NCBI GenBank assembly: GCA_963675035.1
Contig: OY776113.1
Location: forward strand, 26,612,033-26,676,032
Direction: 5' to 3'
DNA: 64,000 bases
From: Allygus modestus
Taxonomy: Eukaryota > Arthropoda > Insecta > Hemiptera > Cicadellidae
Positions 1-13,214 of this stretch are shown one piece after another. Numbering within the stretch: the stretch's first letter is position 1; each line of letters begins with the position of its first letter. Under the pieces are notes generated by a model. The model saw nothing but the letters and a program-made list of their open reading frames with translations. It was not told where the DNA came from and did no database searches. The position numbers and the translations under genes were made by a program.

Positions 1-315
1 ATATTATAAACAGATCAGTCAGTGATAAATTGGAATTTAAATATATATTAAAGCATACCAAAGAAAGTGAATCAACTAAGTGGTCAACAATATAAGCTGT
101 TGTTTCTGTAGTACTAAAAGTAGTTAACAGTAAAAGTAAATTAAATTCTTGTTTGTGTCCTTATTTGTTGTTGTAGGTCTCTTAGGACACTTCATTGCCT
201 GAACAGTATTGTGTCAGCTCAGCAAAGCTGGTAGGAGTTAGCCATTAGTTAGCCATTAAGGAGCATAAACACATCTCACAATTAACTTGGAGGCTTAGAA
301 AAACTGTGTGGGGCC
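1..315. other. unannotated AT-rich stretch
   Basis: No coding frame, repeat end or RNA gene could be supported here. Positions 308-315 (GTGGGGCC) are the left target-site duplication of the element that begins at 316. Confidence 0.5.
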
Positions 316-1355
316 TAGGAATCCAATCCCGGACGATATTTTAAATCCCGGGATTACGGGATTGGAAAAAACAATCCCGGGATCCCGGAACCAATCCCGG
401 GATTGGCCGTAATTTACAAAAAGCCTGGAAAAATATGTGATTAAGTGTACTCTTAATGTTGACGATAATTATAGTACATGAATACTATTTTGTTTATTAA
501 AAATACAAAACAATTATTTAATCAAATGATCAACGGTGAAAGATATAAATGTGTATTACACTATTAGTACTATTACGTTTGGTCTCACATTGGGTAGGGC
601 TTCGGGGATGCAATAAACTAATAAAGCAACTCAAGATTGGGTTTTTAACACTATGATATGTATTTAAATTTACAGAAAAACTCTTTAAAAAAGTATCCAT
701 GAATAAATATTTCCTCCTAAAAATTAGAAGTAGAAGTACATTTTTCAATGTAGCTGCAGCTGCAGATGAATGAAATAAATCATTAACTTATTACTAAGAC
801 ACGTTATGAATAAATCTTATTTGATAAAACAAAACTATCCTTTCAATAAACACAGAACTTTCATAATAAAATCATGTAACAATTAGTAAACGATCTAAAA
901 TTAATGAAGTAAATATTACTTTATAAAAATACCAATGTTGTTATTTTAATGAATTTACTTATTAAATTGGGATCAAAACAAACAAAATTGTTTCTTGTAA
1001 AAAGAAAAAAGAAAAATTATCATAAAAAGGCATAATTATTTGACAAACATCACTTACCATATTCAGGTAAAATCTCATTGTTTCAAGTGACTGTAAGAAA
1101 TTGGATTAAAATATAGTTAATATATAAGAAAGACAAAAATTATCAAATAAAGAAGTTTTGATTTATAACTTTATTAAAGTGGGTTTATAGTGATTTATTG
1201 TGGTTACATCAGTTAGAAACATCACCTGTATTGCTAACTTGAGACAATTTAGCAATCCCGAAAATCCCGGGATTCGGCGTTTGAATCCCAGGATGGAAGA
1301 AACCGTAAAATTGGGCGGGATTCCGGGATGCGGGATCCCGGGATTGGTTTCCCTA
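316..1355. mobile_element. hAT-like non-autonomous DNA transposon
   Basis: The left end starts TAGGAATCCAATCCCGG and the right end, reverse-complemented, starts TAGGGAAACCAATCCCGG, giving imperfect terminal inverted repeats. The flanking 8-mers are GTGGGGCC (308-315) and GAGGAGCC (1356-1363), matching at 6 of 8 positions. This fits the 8 bp target duplication and TAGGG-type ends known for hAT transposons. Both subterminal regions are packed with short direct and inverted copies of GGGATTCCGGGAT-like motifs (about 325-410 and 1254-1350), typical of hAT transposase-binding zones. No transposase frame survives; the interior is AT-rich. Confidence 0.75.
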
Positions 1356-1592
1356 GAGGAGCCGTTTTCGCACATGTTCGCAACAGTTTTTAAAAGTTCA
1401 ATTTTTAAAATTATAAACACCAACATTTGTGATGTTTCTCAGTCTAATTTGAGACGAGGCAACAAAGGATAGGCACTAGGCATAATATAATTATCAGCTG
1501 ACAATTAAAGGATCAAGAATGACAGACGAGGTTACCCTGAATCCAAGGCATCAAAGATAACACCAGTTCTTTGAATTGATAGGATAGGTTTG

Positions 1593-2414
1593 CAGGGTGT
1601 CCCTTAAGTTTCCAAACTTTCAAATATTGCTAGTTGGGCCAAGATAGGTAAAGATGTCCTATAAACATAGATCCTAAAATGTAATATCTACCTAATAACG
1701 CCTGTTTGTATTTTTTAATCAATACATCCGACTTTAAGAACTACTTGAGGTACTGCCTAGAAACTTAGCAGGAGTGTGGGGCTGATTTGGTATTGAATTT
1801 GACGTTTCTAGCTTTTACCGTTCCAAAATGGCAGCCTTTTCATTTTTTCCAAAGCTTAATATCTTGAAAACTTTCAAAACATTATCAAGACATAAAACAA
1901 ATTTTTAATAAAAAAGATAGTATAATGATTTTAAAGATCACTCTACCCATAGCTCAGCCAATGTAGTTTTATGAGTAAAATCATGCAAATTATTTATTTT
2001 GAGGAATTCCAATTACTCTGCTATGGGTTAAAGTATTTATTTTATATTTTAAAATAGTCATATTACCTTTTTTGGCTTCAATTTTAAAGTTGTTCCCTGT
2101 CTTGACACATTACAAAAATTGCCGTTTTCAAGATATTAAGCTTTGAAAAATTGAATTGGCCGCCATTTTTAAGCGGTAAAAGCTAGAAACGTGAAATTCA
2201 ATACTTAGCTAGCCCTAAGCAAGTTTAACACCCGTGCTAAGTTTCAAGTCATTGCCTCAAGTGGTTCCCAAGATATGATCTATTGATTATAAAACACAAA
2301 CAGACACACAGACGGATAACTAAGCATTTAAAGACTATGCTTACAGGATCGTTTAACTTATTGTAACCCAAATAACCATATTTTAAAGTTTGGGAACATA
2401 TTTAAGGGTTACCA
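1593..2414. mobile_element. fold-back (palindromic) MITE
   Basis: The left end reads CAGGGTGTCCCTTAAG and the right end, reverse-complemented, contains ACCCTTAAATATGTTCCCAAAC. Inner arms also pair: 1783-1822 (TTGACGTTTCTAGCTTTTAC) with 2155-2203, and 1845-1872 with 2128-2150 (both carry AAGCTTAATATCTTGAAAAC on one strand or the other). The whole segment can therefore fold on itself. It contains no frame. The CAGGGTGT start resembles the element at 31886-32768. The superfamily is not assigned and the right border is approximate. Confidence 0.65.
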
Positions 2415-4504
2415 CGCCAGAAAGTGAACACCGTTGAACACTAGTTCAATCATTGAATATAAATCTCAGTGGTTCAAAACAAAACTGAATTGGCGTTTAT
2501 ATTATACTCTTAACACTTAAAATAATTAAAAACTATCAATTCAATTAACTATTTTTTTTTTATTTGGATAATTCATCTTAAAAATTGGGTTTGAGCAAAG
2601 TTAAAAGTTCTGTTTACAGTACATTCGAAATACTGGATGCATTTTAATTTTAGTAACAGGAAAATTGGTTAGACGAAATTTAAACATTTCCTTATATTAA
2701 ATCTTGACAGTATTAGTGCGTTTTAGATGGAAATGGGTTCAATGGATTATGTAGCAGATTGCGAAACTTACAAACAAAAAGGCTATCGGACGGAACTGGT
2801 CGGGGCGTCGGCGTGGGGGGGGGGGGGAGGAGGAGGAGGACTGGATGCCGAAATTCTATAGCAGCTAGAGGGTCGGGTCCTCGTTAAAAGTGAAAGCGGC
2901 AGATTGAATGTACGCCAAAGCGGCGCAGCGCGAACGAGGAAGAGAAGGTCGAAACGTTTTATAGCAGAGGTATTAAATCCTAATATAACAAAGTTTACTA
3001 GAAATTGTCAATTTCCTTATATGTTTTAAATGCCATAGGGTTCAACATCGCCAACTAAACTAGAAGAGCAGGCGAAGCCGTGGGAATCTGGACAATCGGG
3101 ATTCACGTCGCTTTTGTCACTCTTTTCTTTGGAGTTACAATTAAAATAAACATTGGGATTTTTCAACGACACAAGACAACCATTACAAATTCGAGAAATA
3201 AGCACCACACATTTGATTAATTGAGACATAATTATTTAAAGTAATGGGTTTTCTTCGTTCATGGTTCCCACTTTTATTTGGTTAATAATTTCCCTGACCA
3301 AAAAAGTTAATTTTCTCTGACTTTCCCCAACCAACAAATTTCATTTCCCTAAAAAAATATAAAAAATTATCGACCTTCTCCTTCCACATAGCCGTTCACC
3401 TCTCTCCTGTTTATTTATTTTTTATTTTAATATTTACAGTTTGTTGTTAACAATATATTGATTGCCTTATCAGTTATATTTCACTTCCTCTTCGTTGCTC
3501 GATAACAATTTAACAAAAATCTAAGTTTTGATTTTCGCACAGTATTGTTTTGTGTTCATGATTAAATTAAAAACTTCTCCTGACTTGTTTAAAATATTAA
3601 GCATTTTCGCTGACTTTCGGCATTTTTCAACTTTTCCCTGACCTTTTTCAAATTCCCTGACTATCCAGAAAGTGTGAACCATGTTGTTACATTTTGCTAT
3701 ATTTTTCTTAAAATTAGACGGATGTACATGTTTGCTTTGTATTGAAATGTTTATCAATAGACAACTACATTATTTTATAGTTATCTTAATTTATTAAATT
3801 TAAATTTGGTTCTAGAGGGGGTATGTAGGTAAATTTTAACAAAATAAGATGTAGACGGGAGCATTTCAAGTTATTTTTATTATTTTATAATATGACGAAC
3901 ATGACCACGCTCCCTTAATGATTTTTATTAAAATGGTTATTAAAAGACAACAACATTATTTCATAGTTCTCTTCATTTGTTAAAATTGAATTTGGTTCCA
4001 GAGAGGGGATGTAGGTAAATTTTAACAAATAAAGATGTGTATGGGAGCATTTCAGGTTATTTTTACTATTTTTAAATATGACGAGCATAACTTCTCTCCC
4101 TTACAATATGTCGATGCTAACTTTGTAAGAGCGCGTCTAAAAAAAGAACAATATTCTCCGACTACTAAACAGATTTTTAGCATCCGACGTTAGTCCACAC
4201 CAGATAATTAACAAGCTTGCTTTTCCGCTTGCCTTATCATTTTTATAGACGATCGCTTTCCAAAACAAAGCCAACGAACGATAGCCTTGAACAGCCCAGG
4301 AGGCAATGACCGAAAGACAAACCCGCACTGCACCACAACACATCTGACCCAATTACGAACAAGGCACACGTGTACGCACACAGACGCACGTACACAGTAC
4401 GTAGAACACAACTCACGGTTCTTACATTGTTTACATTTGAGAACAAATATTGTTGTGTTATAAGTTGTGCTCACTGAGTTCCAACGTATTATTTACTCTT
4501 AAAG
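2415..4504. other. no supported gene; low-complexity G tract and CCCTGAC-rich repeat
   Basis: A G-rich, then GGA-repeat tract lies at 2815-2840 in a locally GC-rich patch (about 2780-2950). Between about 3290 and 3665 the text repeatedly shows short CCCTGAC or TTTCCCTGAC motifs, resembling a decayed interspersed repeat. Short minus-strand open frames (3026-3229 and several overlapping ones near 4137-4474) lack splice signals or recognisable domains and are not annotated as genes. Confidence 0.4.
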
Positions 4505-4740
4505 TGACCCATGAGCCACCCATTACTGACCCCTGAAATGGGGCTCCAGTCACCTGTTTCTCCCATAAGACCAATGTTAACTTTTAAATTCCGCCCCTCT
4601 TCAACGGGTTATCCAACATTTTTGACTTGCGGCTCATTATATAGAGAAAAAGTACCCAGCAATTTCAGAGAGCAGAATTTTAGTACCGAAAACAGTTAAA
4701 CCTTAACAAGAATCGCAAATATTGATTATAGTTGCGTGAT
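4505..4740 (+). mobile_element. half copy of palindromic repeat family C
   Basis: This matches one arm of the palindromic family seen complete at 28434-28852 and split at 21606-23030. Shared landmarks in order are GGGGCTCCAGTCAC, CCCATAAGACCAATGTTA, a CCGCCCCTCTTCAACGG-like core, and a TTTTGA..GGCTCATT segment. The opposite arm is absent, so this is a truncated or half-deleted copy. Confidence 0.6.
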
Positions 4741-5022
4741 GCTTTTAACAAGTGTTGACCTTTTTCCCATTAATAATCACATAATATTTGTATTTTGTCC
4801 CCCTTCTTAGTAATCTCAGTCATATTCACCGCAACGTTGTAATCCACAAATATGGGTGGCGGTTGCGGAGGGTTCGGAATTTTGTAAATTCCAAAACTTT
4901 GTAAACAAGGGTGAAAATCAGGTTTGGAACCTGCTACAGACTTTGGCATTCTGCTATTATTCACAATTATTGAAAAAACGGGTTAGGCTATATTTATGAA
5001 CGGTTTGATTAGCGAATTTTGT

Positions 5023-5148
5023 TATGTTTACAAACAAATATATTAGGTCCCATCGGCTTTTAATGGAGCCATGATAACAGTTTATACTCCATTGTCAAGT
5101 TTTTCTATGTTACACAAATATATATTAGGTTCCCTCGGCTTATAATGG
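5023..5148. repeat. two-copy direct repeat of about 42 bp
   Basis: Positions 5025-5066 and 5107-5148 share TTACA(A)CAAATATATATTAGGTYCC followed by TCGGCTTWTAATGG. They are separated by about 40 bp. There is no coding potential. Confidence 0.55.
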
Positions 5149-5943
5149 TTGAGGTGTTTCTGAACGAGACTGTACCAGGACTGTACTTAAGCTTAGTTTT
5201 AACCCTTTCGCATGGGTGAACACTGCCCGCACTACCAATCGACTTGCCCCCTTTTCTTACACCTCCTTGGCGCTCCTGACAGCGAGGTCGCAGTGAGGCC
5301 GTGTGCCTGTCCCTGGGACGGTATTACAATTCATTTTGTCCAGTTTTGTTTGTTTGCAGCACGTGCGACCTTGTTTTGATTATTTCTTTCTTTCTTTATA
5401 ATTTACACTTCTTTTCAATACTATTTTAAACAGATTTTAGTATTGAATCAAACTTAGATCTAGATACGATTATGCAGAGTAATGATGGTACATGATTATT
5501 TATTTATTTTAGGGGGGAGAGGTTTATAAACTAGTATTCTCTTTTATAATAAGTAGTATAGACATTTTTCGTAACTAAAGCCTTCTTAAGAGGAATTATG
5601 CTTCTTCTTAAGGACAGATATCTTTCACAGGGTCTTTGTTCAATTTAAATTGCAATCGCTTTTAGACTTTCACCATTATAGACAGTAATTTCCAATGTGC
5701 TCGTGTATATTATACAAGGTTTTTTAACACAAACCAGAATCTATACTAATATATTTTACTAATACTTTTTTTGCTCCTGGCACTTGCTACAACAAATTGT
5801 TATAGCTTTATTATTTTAAAATATATTATTTTGGACTAGATGATCATAAAGACTACCTTTAAGCATTTATGCAACATGCTTCTCTTTACAGCACAATTTG
5901 AAAAACGATATTTATACTATCAATATAAACATTACAAAATAAA

Positions 5944-7219
5944 TACCCCCGTAGCAGCAAACCTGCGTACTCAGCGAATTTCCAATGCATAATATATGTC
6001 TTAATACCACATAAAGCCGCATACCAAGTTTCATAAAAAGCGATACATACAATTTTAATATTCTCCATAAGAATAACATTGGTGATGAGTACGTAGGTTT
6101 ACTGAAACAAGGAACACAAACAATTGGTTTTTATGCAAATATAAATAGAATTTAACTAGGTGAAGCCACATACCAAGTTTCATCAATATTCAATCATAAA
6201 TAAGCGCTATATAACATTTTAATTATTCTCCATAAGAATAACATGGGGGCTGAGTAAGCAGGTTTGCTGCAACAATGAACAAAAAAATGGGTTTTTATGC
6301 AAATATCAATATAACTCAATAAGGTGAAGCCCATACCAAGATTTATTAATTTATGTTCATAATTAAGGGATTCATTACATTTTACTTATTCTCCATAAGA
6401 ATAACATGGGGCTGAGTACGCAGGTTTGCTGCTACGGGGATAATAAACAAAAAATCAATTTTTTGTGCAAATATCAATGTATATACCAGTACCACGTGAA
6501 TCCACATACCAAGTTTCATCAATATACATTCATAAATAATTGAGATATCAAATTTGATTTATTCTCCATAAGGATAACATTGGACAATGTACTGTGTTTA
6601 GCACTTTGAATATCTCTGCAACGATTGGGAGTAGAATCACAAGTTAAACACCAAAATTATTGTTTTGTGAAGCTGAGTTGATTGGTAAAAGCAAGTGTGA
6701 AGTTTCATTAAAATGAACTGAGGAAAAGCCAAAAACCTTTTTCCCGTACGATTAATATGGGAGATTTTATGAGTGAGTTTTTTGGATATTCTCCGCAACC
6801 ACTTAACCTACGTTAATAATTCAAAATACTACATTATTTGTTTTTTTTAAGCTCTACACCATGGTAAAAACCAAAATTAAGTTTTTTAACAATTTTAGGG
6901 TAAAACATGCAAAAAACTGATTTTTGGACAAATTAAAAACCTCATAAACCCCCCTTCCCATGGTCCGATTTTTCTGGTTTTCGAAATTCAAGTCATGAAT
7001 GTCACTTTACACATTTGAGCCAAATTTCATCGAAATCGGATGTCTTTTACTCAAGTTATCGCATTCACGGATTTATATATTTAGAAATATATAAATTTGA
7101 ACGAATAGTGTTTTTGGCATCTGGGGACCTCAAAACAAAAAACTATCATGGTCTCGGGCTTAAGTCTTACCATGAGACCTACGGTAATAGCTTCTTCCCT
7201 ATAGGGGAAATTCGCTAAA
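5944..7219 (+). mobile_element. repeat family A, copy 1 (Helentron/HINE-like)
   Basis: The copy starts TACCCCCGTAGCAGCAAACC and ends GGGGAAATTCGCTAAA. Inside are at least four diverged units of about 150 bp, each containing CATACCAAGTTTCAT, CATTCATAAATAAGCG, TCTCCATAAGAATAACAT and GAGTACGCAGGTTTGCTG. A unique segment with GTACTGTGTTTAGCACTTT follows, then a 3' module with TCTGGGGACCTCAAAAC and a terminal hairpin TTCCCTATAGGGGAA. GCGAATTTCC occurs near the 5' end and inverted at the 3' end, forming a subterminal inverted repeat. There is no transposase. The layout resembles DINE/HINE elements, but the family name is only inference. Confidence 0.7.
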
Positions 7220-10200
7220 ACAAATAAAAAACATTGCAACAATGCAAACCAGCAGAGATAGGGTGAAGTTAAGATAATAGGGATGCCAACTTATGAAATT
7301 GTATTGATCACCTTATGGTGGGTCTATTTGTAAACTGGGTTGTATTACGAAAACACCCTGAATGTAAAAATCCACGATCTAAAACAAGATGCGTTGTTTA
7401 GGCTTTCGAAGCTACAAATGTACTCTCCAAACTTTTACGCTATAATTTCATAAGGCTTTGGCCGATTATGTGTGAGCGTCAATCCAATCCACAGTGTTTA
7501 AAATGTCAATAATTAAAAGATTTAGAATATAGTTTAAAATGTCTGTTTTTTTTAAATATTTTCTTAAAAATGTTTCTCAAAACACGCTGTATTGCATTAA
7601 TGTTAACAACTAGCTGAAATAGAACTTTTGGATGGAGTCTTTTATTTCCTCTGAAAAACATACTTAATGGCGAGTAAAAAAATTACAGAGAATATTTTGG
7701 TAGTAAAAAATATTTTTCACGTAGCTACTAAGCCTACCTCTAAGGTAGGTTTGAGTCAACCATATTTTCTCATAGCAGAGCTATAAATTGTAAGATGTTT
7801 TTATGAACCTCACAAGAAATATATTCATATTTATTACTTGAAATATCAAAGTAAACAAATTATTTGGTATTATAAAGAGATCATTATCTTAAAAATAAAG
7901 CTGTAGTTTTCTGGTTTTATACAAAAATTGATGTTAAATCATGAAAACATTTTTATATCAAATTAAAAATGCAGATCTGTCTTTAGTAGAAAATAACCCA
8001 AGAAGAAGATACCAACTCAAGAAGAAGCTTGTATTTCATAACCCATTATAAGGTCTAAAGTCCCTGGTTCCAAATATCTGTTTGGATACCAAACAGAAGA
8101 TAATAGAAGAAGACATGCTACCAGACACACACACAAACTTCTTATCAACCAAAACACCACTTTGGAAGAAATAGACATCCTCTAACAAAATATTAACACC
8201 AGGCTCATGACTGGGTATTTACAGGCTCATGAACTTGTAAGACATTTATAAATAAACTATTACAAATAACTATCTATATTTGTTAGTTATTCAAGGACTT
8301 AATTGCCAGTAAACTCCCAAAAAGCGAAATAGAATTAGATTTCAATCCAATAATTTACAGTACAATGTCAGATTTTAACGCAGTACGCTTTTTGACCCTA
8401 TTATTATGGTGAGTAAATAAATTACATTTTATCTCCAATTTACCATACATCAGCAAAACTAGGTCAACCTCTCGTTAGCCAATCGATGATGAAAATAAAT
8501 TGCCAACCAATTTATGTAGCAATCCATTTTCAAAAACCACACAGAATTTAGCCACTGACTGCTTACATACTATTTGTTTAATAATATTTTATGGTTTTTG
8601 TTAAGGAGTATAAAATCACTTCTAGAGAAAGTGGACCAAGTCCATACTTATGCATGCAGCTTGGATTTGTACATAGATTACTTAAATCCGTGTAATACTG
8701 ATAATGCTTAGAAGCTTATTTGCTTAGAATCACAAAGACGAATGAGCAAAGCTAATTTAAATTTAGTCCATTAGTTAAAGAAAGGCAAATTAGTGAAGAA
8801 AGTTTGTCTGAGGAGCACGAAAGTCTGTGGGTTCAGAGCATTCACCCTTTTTGGAGAGTTAAAAAGTGAATGTGTAAAGCTGGCGAGTCCTTAAAATATA
8901 TATTAAGTCAAATATATATAAAAATATACTAAGTTAATATACCGGTACATGACCATTTATCATAAGACATAAGATTGTACATGTTAAATTATGGTATACC
9001 CATACAAAATAATCCGTGATAGATAGGAAGTTGTAATTTTTTTGGAAGGGGATCTTAAATAACACCTCACAAAAACTGATATACTTGTATTTTCTGTTTG
9101 TAATTTTTAAGAAATCTAGGATTCAAATCTTTTCAGGGTAAAAACTCAAAAATTGTATTTTTTTACATTTCGATATGAATTTTGTACCCTAAAATAAGAA
9201 CTTTTATCATTTTGGGGGCTCAGGTTTGACTCTTGATAAAATAGCTAAAATTGTATTATTATCCAATTTTCATAACATTTTAAATGGATACTTAAGTATA
9301 ACAGCAAAACTTCATTTTGAACTTATGCAATCTTGGATTTATAAGCTATTTTTGACTAATTTCTATGAACCCTTCTTAATAAATGTAACTGAAGTTGGAT
9401 AAAAAATAATATTGCTCGGATTTAACTGACCAGAATTTGAACCTAAGACCCCAAAGATAGTGAGAATACTTGCATATTTAAAGGAAAAAATGAACTTTTG
9501 ATGATTGAAAACCCTTACATTTTAAAGTTCGTCCAAATTTTATGTAAAATAACATCTTGGAGTTTTCTCTTGATTAATATTTGAACCTGAGATCCCTAAA
9601 ACTTAAGCAACAAAATTGTTTGGGTACAAAATGTATTATTGCTGCGATAAAAACCCCTTCATTTCAAATCAAATCTGGCAAAATATATTTTACATTTTTT
9701 AGCAATGAACAAATGAAACGTTCCTACATCTTTCACATGATCTACAATTTGGTTGAAATAGGACAAGTTGGTATTTATATTATACCACCAATAAATGATT
9801 TTTCATACTGAATTAAATATTCACAGTGCATAACACTATATTTATTTTGACTCATTCCTGTCTAGCCATAGTAAATGCATTGTAGCAACTTGTTCCCAGG
9901 CATTGTTGATATTAAAAATAAGTATCTTTTGTTCAAATACTGATTTTAAAACACTGCAAAAACTGCCCATAGCTACAACACATTTATTATGTTTAGACAT
10001 GAGTGAGTTAGAATATAGTGTTATCAATATTTTAATAAATTTAAACCATGATTTTTTTTATCTTAAAGTAAAAAAATCATTAGTAAATATCCATTGATAT
10101 TAGATTTTTTTGTAAAATCGGTTTAACATAAATAAGTTAATGTAAATTAAATGTTATATGTATCAAGAGACGACACAGTAAAGATCTTTAGAGTAATACT

Positions 10201-11235
10201 GAAAATAGATGTCGCTGTATTTTATACTTGAAAAAAAAAAATAGATGTAAAGATTTAGACAAGTTAGGTGCAAGTTAGTACTATTATATAATATTTGTGC
10301 ACACATTTTAGAAAAACCTATGGATAATATTAATTTAATGGACCAAGAAAGTTTAATATCCATTAATTTAAGAGAAAATAAACTGAATACTCCATATTTA
10401 ACATCTAAGGGTTACAACCTTTACAGCCGCATATGTAATTCAGTTACTAAGTTTCTAATCTACTTAACGATTTTAAATTTGGCATGCATGTAGCTTGTAA
10501 AAACCCCAATAAACTGCCAAAAAATGAAATTTTAGATTTAGCCCCTAAAAGAAACTAAAATTGATGATATTCTGTGAAAATTTTAAATTAAGTGTCTTAC
10601 TTTTTGAGCTTTAGCTAGTGAAAAGTCTAAGAGAAAAATAAGACGTCCTGTACCTTCATCTTTGAGATGATCAACAACTCAGGTAAAGATTAATCTTTAT
10701 GCTAATCAGCGGTACATGGAGGTAAACAAATTGGCAAACATGAACTTGTTAATAAATCTATAATTATTTAGGAATTTAAAAATAATAGTAACCACTGAAT
10801 AAAGTTAAAAAAGTTTAGTTTGTAGTGCTTTTATAAAACTTTTTATTTTTTATATCATTTTGGGGCGGGGCATTATTCCTTTGAGTGCCATGCAAAGATA
10901 TATCGCTACACATCTTCTTTATGAAAAGTGTGTTGCAACAATATTTTGTCGTGCATCGATTTTCGATCCTGTTTATCTACTTTAAATGGATCCATTCCAT
11001 AATCATCCTACTGTTGAAATTCTGTAACTCCCCCCCCCCCCCCCCGCTTGATAAATGATGTCATCTGTCAGCAAATTAATGATCAAATCATTGGTCAACA
11101 AATACTACTGTGTAATATATATTTTTAAAAATTTTATGTGAGGTAGTTGACGTTCAAAACACAAATATACATTTTATTTTTGTCTCTTCTTATTATTATC
11201 AGGACTGATAAAACTGGTAAAAATGAATATTAAAA
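7220..11235. other. 4 kb without a supported gene
   Basis: The stretch is AT-rich (local TA-type tracts around 8900-8945). Between about 9185 and 9720 there are weak direct repeats with landmarks such as TTTGAACCTRAGAYCCC followed by ACTT and ATTT-rich sequence, at spacings of roughly 140-150 bp. A C homopolymer lies at 11031-11046. Short open frames (for example 9581-9811) fall inside these repeats and have no splice context. Confidence 0.4.
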
Positions 11236-12069
11236 TACCCCCGTCGCAGCAAACCTGCATACTCAGCTAATTTCCAATGAATATATAACATAACACATTA
11301 TAACACTTAACAGGATTCATAAGAAATGTATTCACAAACAAGCGATATTTAAAATATTAATTATCCTCCATAAGAATAACATTGGGGATGAGTACGCAGG
11401 TTTGCTGCAACAAGGCACACAAAATAATGGGTTTTTATGCAAATATCAATAGAACTCATCTTAGTGAAGTCACATACCAAGTTTCATCCATATACATTCA
11501 TAAATAAGCGATATATAACATTTTAAGTATTTTCCATAAGAATAACATGGGGACCAAGTACTTAGGTTTGATGCTACAGGAGCCATAGGCGAACAATTGT
11601 TTTTTCGTGCAAACAACAATAAACCATAACCAGATCAAGCCATATACCAAATTTCGCCAGTTTATGTTCATAAATAAGCGAGATATACAATTTTTCTTTT
11701 TCTCCATAAGAATAACATTAGACAACGTACTGTGTTTAGCACTTTCAATATCTTGGTAACCAATTGACGTAGAGCAATGATCAAAATACCAAATTGTTTG
11801 TTTTTTTAAGCTGAATTCAATGATATAAATTAAAATTTGATTAAAATTAAAATTAAATGTGAAAACCCCAAAAAACACATTTTCGGTGTACAAAATCCCC
11901 CAAAAACCCCCCTTCGGATGGTGCGATTCATCTGGTTTTCGAACTCGTTCAAATAAATGGTACTTTACACATTTGTACCAAATTTCATTAAGATCGGACC
12001 TTTTTTACGAGAGTTATCGTGCTTACGGACACATATATATAAATATATATATATAAATATATATATATA

Positions 12070-12117
<48 letters not shown>

Positions 12118-12373
12118 TAAAAATTTGAACGAATGGTGTTTTTGGCATCTGGGGACCTCAAAATGAAAAGTTATCATGGTCTCGGGCTTAAGTCTTACCA
12201 TGAGACCTACGGTAATAGCTTCTTCCCTATAGGGGAAATTCGCTAAAATTTGAACGAATGGTGTTTTTGGCATCTGGGGACCTCAAAATGAAAAGTTATC
12301 ATGGTCTCGCGCTTAAGTCTTACCATGAGACCTACGGTAATAGCTTCTTCCCTATAGGGGAAATTCGCTAAAA
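11236..12373 (+). mobile_element. repeat family A, copy 2, with duplicated 3' module
   Basis: The 5' end TACCCCCGTCGCAGCAAACC is intact, followed by two to three of the internal subunits and the GTACTGTGTTTAGC segment. A TA/AT microsatellite runs through about 12025-12115. The 3' module, from AATTTGAACGAATGGTG to the hairpin and CGCTAAAA, is present twice in tandem (about 12121-12246 and 12247-12372). The two modules differ at only a few bases, so the duplication is recent compared with the rest of the element. Confidence 0.7.
12034..12115. repeat. TA-rich microsatellite inside family A
   Basis: This consists of (TA)n with periodic TAAATATATATATA interruptions. Equivalent tracts sit at the same place in copies at 13735-13812 and 21976-22021, so the microsatellite is a component of the element. 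It generates spurious Tyr-Ile open frames. Confidence 0.85.
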
Positions 12374-13121
12374 GTGTCATGATCAGTACCCCCCCACCCC
12401 CACCCACCAAATCATCTCAGTCATTTTAAATCCAAACCCCTTCCCTTATTTTCAGATGGATGTAATTTATAGATACAGTACTCTAAAGCAATTTTATATG
12501 CAGGTCCTTGTCACATATTAACGTTCCATCTTTTTCCATTAAAAAATCAGGAAAACCCGTGTAAAACCCTAATAGTTTTTTTAATAGCAGGTAATTCCAG
12601 TGGGAAATTCCTCCACCCCCTCAACTGTGATAATTATAGTATTATATCACTGACTACACATCTGCAGTTTACACTGGACGTGCCTGAAAGGCAAATTATT
12701 TATGCAACCCCAAGTAATTTGTCCCAATACCCAAATACATACTGACTAATGTTTAATCAAAAGTACACTAAACAATCATTTGAGTTTAATTTATCGAAGT
12801 ATTGTATATTATTTAATACTGTTTAGTGATGTTGATACAGTAATATTACAGTAACAATTGTCTAATTTACTCACTCTTGGGAAAAATACAAAACTAAGCG
12901 TATTTTGGTTCAACATTTTAATTTTGATTGGTAACTAAAATGTATCAATCTCCATGTTTTCCATTTGAAATGGACATTATAACATTTATAAAACTCGTTT
13001 GGACACCACTCTACACAGAACAAGTGTGTCACAACACAAACAATATACACGAGTGTTTATATGCATTTTAAATTTAAATAATAACAGGTTTATTCTTGAG
13101 CAAACTAAACAAACTTTTTAC
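12374..13121. other. no supported feature; possible intron of the minus-strand gene starting at 13214
   Basis: This is AT-rich sequence with short C runs at about 12390-12406. If the first exon at 13122-13214 is real, this is the start of its first intron. No downstream exon could be identified. Confidence 0.35.
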
Positions 13122-13214
13122 CTGATCAAAACAAGTGACCCCAGCCGGTTGAATGGTCTTTTGTAGATTTCTAGAAGCGACTCGCGCGCCTATGCGAAAA
13201 AACGACAATGCCAT
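13122..13214 (-). CDS. possible first coding exon with mitochondrial-targeting-like N-terminus
   Basis: On the minus strand an ATG at 13214 is preceded directly by ACA and an in-frame TAG, which fixes the start. It opens a 31-codon frame ending exactly at a CAG/GTAAAA splice donor (GT at 13121-13120), phase 0. The product begins MALSFFRIGARVASRNLQKT. It is rich in Ala, Ser, Arg and hydrophobic residues and has no acidic residue until Asp30, as expected of an amphipathic mitochondrial presequence. Upstream is a CpG-rich promoter-like region with an NRF1-type palindrome. I do not recognise the protein, and the next exon was not found, so it may lie beyond the left edge. The frame could be fortuitous, but start context, donor, composition and promoter agree. 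Confidence 0.45.

Noticed and set aside
3026..3229. 67-codon minus-strand frame with several cysteines
   Set aside because: No recognisable zinc-finger spacing, splice site or homologous block; retained only as a note.
4137..4474. Three overlapping Cys/Val-rich minus-strand frames
   Set aside because: All three frames are open at once in low-complexity ACACAC/GTACGT sequence, with no domain or splice signal.
11965..12273. Tyr/Ile-repeat proteins (also 13662-13895 and 21785-22036)
   Set aside because: They are translations of the TA microsatellite inside family A.
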